6,855 nt of DNA from NCBI GenBank assembly GCA_903929065.1, contig CAIYTJ010000656.1, positions 1-6,855 of the forward strand, read 5' to 3'. Below the pieces are notes generated by a model. That model made no database searches, was not told where the DNA came from, and saw nothing but the letters and a program-made list of their open reading frames with translations. The position numbers were made by a program, and so were the translations under genes. Below, one piece after another: positions 1 to 4,827 of this stretch; within the stretch, counting starts at the first letter, position 1; every line of letters starts with the position of its first letter. The DNA is from an uncultured Bacteroidales bacterium. Its GTDB lineage: Bacteria > Bacteroidota > Bacteroidia > Bacteroidales > Paludibacteraceae.

Positions 1-299
1 AAAATTGAAACAGCTATAAATGCATAATATATAGGCCAGATTCGCAGGATTCTTCGGATATAAAAATTCTTTATTTGAATTGTTTTATGACCCGACATTT
101 CCTTCAACAATAAAAACGTTATCAGGAAACCACTAATTACAAAAAACAAGGTAACCCCACCTGGAAATACCGGTAAATTAATTCCGGGTATTCCCCAATT
201 TCCAAATGTTGTTTGAAATACATGCGATACCATAACGGATATAGCTGCAATGGCTCGTAAACCATTTAACCCTGATAAATGTATCGATTCATTTTTCAT
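1..299 (-). CDS. Acyltransferase family 3 membrane protein, N-terminal part (cut by window edge)
   Basis: This is the first 99 residues of an OafA/YrhL-type integral-membrane acyltransferase; the rest lies beyond base 1. Members move acetyl or other acyl groups onto sugars of O-antigen, capsule or other surface glycans at the inner membrane. Translating the minus strand from the ATG at 297-299 gives LNGLRAIAAISVMVSH at residues 11-26, which contains the family's R-x10-H signature (R15, H26). It continues with GVTLFFVISGFLIT (48-61), a hydrophobic segment typical of the family, and FYIRRILRIWPIYY (79-92), the conserved basic patch followed by the next membrane segment. An in-frame TAA sits four codons upstream, so the start is well constrained. 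It lies 32 bp downstream of an aminotransferase-like relic and may share the promoter upstream of that relic. The family call is firm; the sugar and acyl donor cannot be told. Confidence 0.9.
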   Translation of the reverse strand, partial: MKNESIHLSGLNGLRAIAAISVMVSHVFQTTFGNWGIPGINLPVFPGGVTLFFVISGFLITFLLLKEMSGHKTIQIKNFYIRRILRIWPIYYAFIAVSI

Positions 300-331
300 T
301 AAACTCAATGATTATATCCTATTTGCTAATT

Positions 332-448
332 TCATAAATAATCGTTATTCAAAAGTGATTTATTCCCCCATACTTTTATCAAATAAGGCATAATTTTGTC
401 CAACGGCGGCAGACAAGGTTGAATTACTGTAATTGGTTTTTGAATCAT
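332..448 (-). pseudogene. Truncated N-terminus of a DegT/DnrJ/EryC1-type sugar aminotransferase
   Basis: This short minus-strand reading frame has 38 codons, from ATG at 446-448 to TGA at 332-334. The peptide begins MIQKPITVIQPCLPPLDKIM and continues with PYLIKVWGNKSLLNN. That follows the opening of PLP-dependent nucleotide-sugar aminotransferases (typically ITVTQPxLPPLEExxPYLExIWxNKxLTNNGP) almost residue for residue, then stops where the full enzyme would run on for about 330 residues. No continuation is visible in the other frames before the acyltransferase start 32 bp away. It is therefore best read as a relic left by deletion or recombination, although a short translated leader ORF is possible. 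A purine-rich AAAGGAGC lies at 467-474, somewhat far from the ATG. The similarity was recognised from memory of the family, not from a search. Confidence 0.68.
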
Positions 449-480
449 TGCATTAATTTACTTTTAGCTCCTTTAATATG

Positions 481-515
481 CAAATATACCATTAACTTTG
501 AAATTTAGAGCAAAA
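481..515 (-). promoter_or_regulatory. Putative Bacteroidota-type promoter (-7 TATATTTG, -33 TTTTG)
   Basis: On the minus strand, TATATTTG (481-488) matches the Bacteroidota sigma-ABfr -7 consensus TAnnTTTG. A TTTTG (511-515) lies 22 bp upstream, slightly further than the usual spacing of about 19-21 bp. It points toward the aminotransferase relic and the acyltransferase, and AAAGGAGC follows at 467-474. The remaining AT-rich DNA from 516 to 647 shows no gene on either strand. The box could occur by chance in sequence this AT-rich. Confidence 0.45.
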
Positions 516-647
516 TAATTTTGGTTTCTTACCATTTGATGAATTATTACGATTTATAAGTTAATTTATTATCCAATTTCGAGGTTTTATGTACTTTAAA
601 GTTATATAAATTCATTATTTTACAACCAGAATAATCCGAATTAAAAA

Positions 648-675
648 ACCGTGCAAACATTATTATCTGCACGGT
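648..675 (-). terminator. Intrinsic terminator of the FnIII-protein gene
   Basis: An 8-bp perfect stem (ACCGTGCA at 648-655 on the plus strand, TGCACGGT at 668-675) encloses a 12-base loop. Read on the minus strand, the hairpin is followed directly by a run of T from 647 down to 643. It sits about 40 bp past the stop codon of the FnIII gene, so it most likely ends that transcript and insulates it from the acyltransferase side. The run of A at 679-684 would also give some plus-strand U-tract symmetry on the other side, but no plus-strand gene reads into it. Confidence 0.85.
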
Positions 676-715
676 CTCAAAAAAACTATCTATCGGGTTA
701 TTTCTCTCTGAAAAA

Positions 716-1342
716 TCAGATTACAAAAGTGGTAATCTGATCACTCCATACTCTGGAAGGGTCACTGCCGGCACCTGCAATACGGAATACATATTGCTTG
801 CCACTGGTAAGTCCATCAATGAGTAGTTTGTGTTTGGTGCATGTTTTATGAACCCAGTTAAATATACCTTCCGGTGAAACTTCGGCATATTCATATTCAT
901 AAAAAGAGGCGGATGATATGGCATCACAACTTGCCTGAACACTGCCTTTATTATCACCCATTTTAATTATTACATTTTCCGGTTTTGCCAATGGCCCTAC
1001 CGCTGATGGCTTTTTATTTACATAAAATCCGCTGCTGCTTATTATAACTGCATCGCCTTTACTGGTCAACTGCACATATAAAGCTAAATCCTTCAACTGG
1101 CTTTCCAATTTTGCGCGCCAGCTGTTTTTGATCACCCGGTCATCCTGACTTCCCTTTTCTGCTTTGGCTAAAGAGGCTAAGTAACTTACTATTGTTGCTT
1201 TTACCTCATCCAACGACGGAATTGGATCTTTGAAATTAGGATTCTCAGTCATATTATCCGTGATATTTGTCGCAGTTACCCCTAACTCAGTGTCAGTGTA
1301 ATTCTTTTGCGAAAAATCAGTCGAAACTTTTACTGTTCCCAT
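716..1342 (-). CDS. Small fibronectin type III domain protein of unknown function
   Basis: This 208-residue protein has no signal peptide or membrane segment, so it appears cytoplasmic or is exported by a non-Sec route. Residues about 43-97 look helical (SLDEVKATIVSYLASLAK, then a charged stretch to QLTSKGD). Residues about 119-206 form one FnIII-like beta domain: PENVIIK, FYEYEYAE, LLIDGLTSGKQYVFRIAGAG and VWSDQITTF. The last two are the usual FnIII LxPGxxYxFRVxA-type strand pair. Proteins of this length and layout recur in Bacteroidota without a known role. The tryptophan usually found early in FnIII domains is replaced by cysteine (C139). The chosen ATG is preceded by GAAGAAAAA. The gene stands alone, with a terminator downstream and a long repeat-bearing gap upstream that it shares with a divergent LuxR-type regulator. 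The domain call is good; the function is unknown. Confidence 0.85.
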   Translation of the reverse strand: MGTVKVSTDFSQKNYTDTELGVTATNITDNMTENPNFKDPIPSLDEVKATIVSYLASLAKAEKGSQDDRVIKNSWRAKLESQLKDLALYVQLTSKGDAVIISSSGFYVNKKPSAVGPLAKPENVIIKMGDNKGSVQASCDAISSASFYEYEYAEVSPEGIFNWVHKTCTKHKLLIDGLTSGKQYVFRIAGAGSDPSRVWSDQITTFVI

Positions 1343-1433
1343 TTTTTCTTCATTTTTATTATTTACATGATAGATAGTTTTTTATTTAGTGATTAATGAT
1401 TAACGTTAAGTGATAAGATAAATACTGACTGTC

Positions 1434-1454
1434 AACTATCAACTATTAACTGTA
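1434..1454. repeat. Short heptamer repeat (AACTATN), about three units
   Basis: AACTATC, AACTATT and AACTGTA follow one another directly just left of the 21-bp array. More degenerate seven-base steps (GATTAAT, GATTAAC) lie at 1391-1404. The same heptamer forms the longer array at 6801-6855, and a two-unit trace, AACTATAAACTTTC, lies at 2758-2771. It is a dispersed low-complexity element rather than a gene part. Confidence 0.6.
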
Positions 1455-1458
1455 TTTG

Positions 1459-1700
1459 GTTTACTTCTATTCGAAAGTGACTTACTTCTATATGGAAATG
1501 ACTTACTTCTATATGGAAATGGCTTACTTCTATACGGAAATGATTTACTTCAATATGGAAATGACTTACTTCCATATGGAAATACCTTACTTCTATATGG
1601 AAATGACTTACTTCTATATGGAAATGATTTACTTCTATATGGAAATGACTTACTTCCATATGGAAATACCTTACTTCTATATGGAAATGGCTTACTTTCC
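1459..1700. repeat. 21-bp tandem repeat array, 11 full units plus a partial one
   Basis: Eleven head-to-tail 21-bp units start at 1459, 1480, 1501, 1522, 1543, 1564, 1585, 1606, 1627, 1648 and 1669, and a decaying twelfth starts at 1690. The constant part of a unit is TTACTTCTATATGGAAAT. Variation falls mainly on the first two bases, one base in the middle (TTCTAT, TTCCAT, TTCAAT) and the last base. Units at 1564 and 1648 carry the perfect 12-bp palindrome TTCCATATGGAA; most others differ from it at one position. Bases 1543-1605 recur at 1627-1689 with one mismatch, so an 84-bp block was duplicated. Because 21 is divisible by three, several frames stay open on both strands. These open frames are a consequence of the repeat and are not treated as genes. 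There are no spacers, so this is not a CRISPR array. Confidence 0.95.
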
Positions 1701-1890
1701 AACCGTATTTTAACACTAAAAGAACGCTTGTTTTTACAGTGTAAAGAAATGGTCAAATAATGATTTAAACAATACTACCCAGGTATGATTTTTTCGATGC
1801 CAAGCTAATTTTAACTATAATATTTTATATATGTAAAAATAAAATTCAACCTTTACCGTTAAAATAGAAACGTTAATCAATTCACTTAAT
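1701..1890. other. Upstream region of the LuxR-type regulator gene
   Basis: This is AT-rich DNA between the 21-bp array and the regulator start, with no plausible gene on either strand. I found no TAnnTTTG box pointing at the regulator. AACGTTAATCA at 1869-1879, 11 bp before the ATG, is an exact inverted copy of TGATTAACGTT at 1397-1407 on the other side of the gap. A small dyad TTTAC-AGT-GTAAA surrounds about 1735-1747. A promoter for the regulator must lie here or within the array, but its position is not evident. Confidence 0.4.
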
Positions 1891-2733
1891 ATGAACCAAC
1901 GAATTAATGAATTAAAAAAAGAATTACAAGAGTTGATAGGTGCTCAAACTTGTACGGTAACTCCGGAAATGGAATTGATACGTGAATTGAAATACAAAGA
2001 AGCAAAAAGAGAGTCCAAATTGCATGGCAAATCTTATAGTATAGTTGATTTGAAAGAAGGACGTTTTGCGTATCATGTTTCAGCTCATGATAAATGGCTT
2101 TCTGCTCCGGTTATTGATATTAATGAACCAAATAACCTTGAGCAAATCTATAATCTGACTCACCCCGATGATTTGCAGAAAGTGATAGAAAATGAACTGA
2201 GGGGAATTAATTTTATGCTTGAACTGCCAATCGAAAAGAAAGAGGATTTTCAGTTCCTCTATATGCGAAGATTATTGGATAAAAGCGGGAACTTTCAATT
2301 ATGTTTACACAGGTTAAGTGTTGCGGTATGGGATGAAACCGGAAAACCGTGGTTATTACAGAATTGTACCGAGAAACTACCGGGATATTTCAAAAATTTG
2401 TCACAGATAAGTGAATTTTACCTGTTATTCCCTCTTACCCAGCCAAATCGAAAAAAAAGGGAAATCTTTGTAAACAATATCTGGTTAACCGAGCAAGAGT
2501 TAAACATTCTTCAACTTGTTTACGATGGCCGCAATCAATTGTACATTGCCAAAAAGAACTTTATAAGCGTGAGAACTGTGAAAACTCACTTTACTACTAT
2601 TCGAATGAAACTGAATATGAATAATATTCATATGGCATCTGTTTTTGCCAAACTTACCGGGATTCTAATGCAACTACTCTTTTTATGGATTGAATGGGGA
2701 GAAGATATAGAGGAAATAATGAAAGGGATTTGA
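1891..2733 (+). CDS. LuxR/GerE-type transcriptional regulator with PAS-like N-terminal domain
   Basis: This 280-residue probable cytoplasmic DNA-binding regulator ends in a LuxR-type helix-turn-helix. Residues 198-243 read WLTEQELNILQLVYDG, then IAKKNFISVRTVKTHF and IRMKLNMNN. These match the GerE pattern LTxxExxIL...IA..xxIS..TVK.H...I..KL, with the recognition helix around 226-240. The middle (about 58-165) resembles a PAS fold. It has the common HPDD motif at 91-94 and a strand-rich part with the LLDKSGNFQ turn (128-136) and the VWDETGKPW turn (146-154). There is no phospho-acceptor receiver domain, so this is not a classical response regulator; it may sense a small ligand or partner. The start at 1891 gives a short N-terminal coiled-coil-like helix (MNQRINELKKELQEL). 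It diverges from the FnIII gene across the repeat-bearing gap and converges on the glycosyltransferase gene with about 50 bp between them. Its targets are unknown. Confidence 0.85.
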   Translation: MNQRINELKKELQELIGAQTCTVTPEMELIRELKYKEAKRESKLHGKSYSIVDLKEGRFAYHVSAHDKWLSAPVIDINEPNNLEQIYNLTHPDDLQKVIENELRGINFMLELPIEKKEDFQFLYMRRLLDKSGNFQLCLHRLSVAVWDETGKPWLLQNCTEKLPGYFKNLSQISEFYLLFPLTQPNRKKREIFVNNIWLTEQELNILQLVYDGRNQLYIAKKNFISVRTVKTHFTTIRMKLNMNNIHMASVFAKLTGILMQLLFLWIEWGEDIEEIMKGI

Positions 2734-2785
2734 ATGTTGAATATTTAGAAAATGATGAACTATAAACTTTCTTTTCAGAACAAAC

Positions 2786-3643
2786 CTATTTCTTCCATCT
2801 CCAATACTTTGCATTCCATTTGTCCAGTTTAAAATAAACGCGTTCAGCAAACCAGAAGATGCGGTAAAGCCACTTATGTTTCTTTATCCTCTCCATTTGG
2901 TCAATATCAAATGAATATCGGTCATAATCGGATAGAATCGGAGTTGGAATAAGTTCTTCGAGTACTTTCCGCCTTTCTGTCTGATCTAAATCAAGTTGGG
3001 TACTGCTGATGCCTGTTCGGTCAAAACAGGTTACATACAAATCGGCAAAACGGACGGTTGCTCCATGTATAACCACTACATTCAAATACCATTTCCAGTC
3101 GGACACTATTTTCAATGATTCGTCATAAAGTCCATATGTATCAAATAGTGACCGGCGAATATAAGCAGAAGTATGTTGAATAGTGCCCCGATAAAAAGTA
3201 TACAGACTAACTGATTTTGAGTTTTTGTCGTATCGTTTTTTTCCGTCCTTACGGATACTTATTACATCTCCAACAAGGATATCGACTCCATCTTTTCCCC
3301 TCTCCTTGTGAGAGGGGTTAGGGGTGAGGTCTAGCATGTTTTCAACAACACGTTCATCGACCAGCCAATCTCCTGAATTCAGAAAATGAATATAATCCCC
3401 TTTCGCCGTCCGGATTCCTTTGTTCATGGCATTATAAATACCGGAATCGGGTTCACTAATCCATTTAAACTTTCTATCTTTCAAACTTTCATACTTATTA
3501 ACTACGTCCAAACTACCATCTGTCGATTGACCATCAATAATAATATATTCAAACTCTTTCGAAGTTTGATTTAACACGCTTTCCATGGTTTTACGTAACC
3601 CTTCAGCGTTGTTGTAATTGATAGTAATTATGGAGAGTTTCAT
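2786..3643 (-). CDS. GT2 family glycosyltransferase (WfgS-like)
   Basis: This 285-residue enzyme has a GT-A fold and probably transfers a sugar from a nucleotide donor to a growing polysaccharide unit at the inner face of the membrane. It starts with the family's MKLSIITINYNN strand. Next come IIIDGQSTDGS (35-44, nucleotide-binding Asp37), the SEPDSGIYNAMNKGI block (63-77) typical of WfgS-like GT2 enzymes, and NSGD (89-92) in the place of the metal-binding DxD. SDW at 181-183 is a likely position for the catalytic base. The C-terminus is rich in W, K and Y and has amphipathic helices that may contact the membrane. Residues 106-117 (LTPNPSHKERGK) are encoded by an inserted palindromic repeat and should be a surface loop. 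The gene is last in the minus-strand set, 27 bp after the SDR gene. Donor and acceptor sugars are not predictable. Confidence 0.92.
   Translation of the reverse strand: MKLSIITINYNNAEGLRKTMESVLNQTSKEFEYIIIDGQSTDGSLDVVNKYESLKDRKFKWISEPDSGIYNAMNKGIRTAKGDYIHFLNSGDWLVDERVVENMLDLTPNPSHKERGKDGVDILVGDVISIRKDGKKRYDKNSKSVSLYTFYRGTIQHTSAYIRRSLFDTYGLYDESLKIVSDWKWYLNVVVIHGATVRFADLYVTCFDRTGISSTQLDLDQTERRKVLEELIPTPILSDYDRYSFDIDQMERIKKHKWLYRIFWFAERVYFKLDKWNAKYWRWKK
3293..3330. repeat. Palindromic interspersed element inside the glycosyltransferase gene
   Basis: CCCCTCTC (3297-3304) and GAGAGGGG (3310-3317) form a perfect 8-bp stem around CTTGT, followed by TTAGGGGTGAGGT. On the coding strand this reads CCTCACCCCTAACCCCTCTC and onward, giving LTPNPSHKERGK in frame. 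The CCCCTAACCCCT core is shared with the inverted pair at 5901-6004, so both appear to belong to one repeat family. The insertion keeps the frame and sits between the NSGD motif and the VDILVGDV strand, where relatives have a short variable loop. It resembles the in-frame Rickettsia palindromic elements in principle, though it is not related to them by sequence as far as I can tell. Confidence 0.8.
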
Positions 3644-3670
3644 GTTAGTTAATAGTAGGTGGATTATAGT

Positions 3671-4558
3671 TTATAGATACTTTCGGATTCCGGAGACCAA
3701 ATCTACTTCCGGTATAAATCCAGTTGATTTCATTTTGGAATTATCCATACAAAGTATTTTCATGGATTCATCACGTCCCGATTTTCGTCCGAAATAACTT
3801 TCAATAAACGGTTTGTTCAATTCCAGGAATATAAGTTTCACCACATCTTTTACAGAATAGGATTCGTCCGGAGCCATATTGTAGAACCCTGACTCCAATG
3901 AATTATTATCTATCAGATTTCCCAGAAATCTCACTAAATCATCCGTATGAAGATATTGCCTGATTTGACTGCCTTCGGTAAACTCCATTTCCTGATTATT
4001 TTTTACTCTTTCAACAACGTAAGGAATAAGTCGAAACGGATTTTCGTTCTTGCTGTAAATAGTGGGTAAAAAGAGTTGGTAATTTTTGAAAGTGAATGAT
4101 TTGGAAGAGTTGAACCTGGAAAAAACCCTTTTGGAGATACAATATTCATTGGGTACGCGTTGTTGGCTTTCAAGGATTCCATTTTCACTTACAGGTGTTG
4201 AATCTTTGCTTTCGCCTATTTCAAAATAGCTGCCAAAGGTAATTACCTTACCCTCGTATCTTTTTGAATTCAGATAATTGAACATCCGGATAGGCAGGAA
4301 TGAATTCAGTTCATAAATCAATTCAACGTCTTCATTTAAATTGCTTTGTATACCTGCTCCGGCACAATATATGATCACATCAGCCTGTAATAAACTTTCA
4401 AAATCAAGCGGAGCTTCGGGGTATTTGAAAAAAATAAAATCCGTTGAAGGATTCTGATTATTTATTCCATAAAGTACAAAGTGATGGTTGGCAAAAAGAG
4501 TGGAATTTACAATCTCATTCGCCAGAAAAGAATTAGACCCAACAATAGCAATTTTCAT
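3671..4558 (-). CDS. Extended SDR: NAD(P)-dependent sugar epimerase/reductase, probably acting on a CDP-4-keto sugar
   Basis: This is a 295-residue extended short-chain dehydrogenase/reductase. The N-terminal Rossmann strand is present (MKIAIVGSNSFLANEIV), but the usual GxxGxxG is degenerate (G7, then S10 and A13). Other family marks are intact: VIIYCAGAG (61-69), TFGS (107-110), the catalytic YCISK (Y139, K143) and QIRQYLHTDDLV (198-209). The tail, with RDESMKILCMDNSKMKSTGF (262-281), and the overall length resemble CDP-abequose/paratose synthases (RfbJ/RfbS). It lies in the same direction as rfbF and rfbG. A 4-keto reduction or epimerisation of the CDP-sugar is therefore the best guess, from context and motif layout. 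A plain UDP- or dTDP-sugar epimerase cannot be excluded. Upstream lies the 269-bp spacer with the foldback repeat; 27 bp downstream starts the glycosyltransferase. Confidence 0.8.
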   Translation of the reverse strand: MKIAIVGSNSFLANEIVNSTLFANHHFVLYGINNQNPSTDFIFFKYPEAPLDFESLLQADVIIYCAGAGIQSNLNEDVELIYELNSFLPIRMFNYLNSKRYEGKVITFGSYFEIGESKDSTPVSENGILESQQRVPNEYCISKRVFSRFNSSKSFTFKNYQLFLPTIYSKNENPFRLIPYVVERVKNNQEMEFTEGSQIRQYLHTDDLVRFLGNLIDNNSLESGFYNMAPDESYSVKDVVKLIFLELNKPFIESYFGRKSGRDESMKILCMDNSKMKSTGFIPEVDLVSGIRKYL

Positions 4559-4613
4559 AGATTAACGTAAGTTTGATTGATGAAATAATAAATTTCAATA
4601 AATAACTTGCTAA

Positions 4614-4807
4614 AAGTCCTAAGGACTTCAATTTGAATAACCGCGGGTGTAACCCGTGGCAGATTAATAAAAATTAAAGCAGAACCCTGAAAGGGTTCAA
4701 TATATAAATTGATGTTATTGAACCCATTTCAGGGTTCTGAGATCATTCTATTTATTATCCGTTGGTTTTACCCACGGTTATTTAAATTAAACCCTATTCA
4801 GGGTTTA
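4614..4807. repeat. Foldback element made of six hairpins in mirror order
   Basis: Six small palindromes fill the spacer between rfbG and the SDR gene. They are AAGTCCT-A-AGGACTT (4614-4628), CCGCGGGT/ACCCGTGG (4641-4659), GAACCCT/AGGGTTC (4682-4698), GAACCC/GGGTTC (4720-4737), CCGTTGGT/ACCCACGG (4759-4777, one mismatch) and TAAACCCT/AGGGTTTA (4788-4807). The last three are inverted relatives of the first three in reverse order. 4681-4701 matches the complement of 4717-4738 with one extra base. 4637-4659 resembles the complement of 4757-4780, and the linker AATTTGAATAACCG is also mirrored. The whole is thus an imperfect inverted repeat with arms of about 90 bp and a centre of about 15 bp. It contains no open reading frame of note. 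It resembles REP/BIME or MITE-type elements. The hairpin at 4788-4807 might weaken transcription after rfbG but has no U-tract. Confidence 0.85.
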
Positions 4808-4827
4808 TGTATAAAATGGATACACAA

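Noticed and set aside
1459..1700. CRISPR array
   Set aside because: Units are directly adjacent, 21 bp long and nearly identical, with no unique spacers and no cas genes nearby.
1432..1756. Three open reading frames (two minus, one plus) with seven-residue periodicity such as HFHIEVS and YFYMEMT
   Set aside because: They exist because a 21-bp unit without stops stays open in several frames at once. Composition is determined by the repeat, there is no convincing start signal, and they overlap each other on both strands.
2734..2785. Bidirectional terminator between the convergent regulator and glycosyltransferase genes
   Set aside because: No stem of useful length is visible; the stretch holds only a heptamer trace and AT-rich sequence.
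4788..4807. Terminator after rfbG (TAAACCCT/AGGGTTTA hairpin)
   Set aside because: The stem is good, but no T-run follows on the minus strand, and it is better explained as one module of the foldback element.
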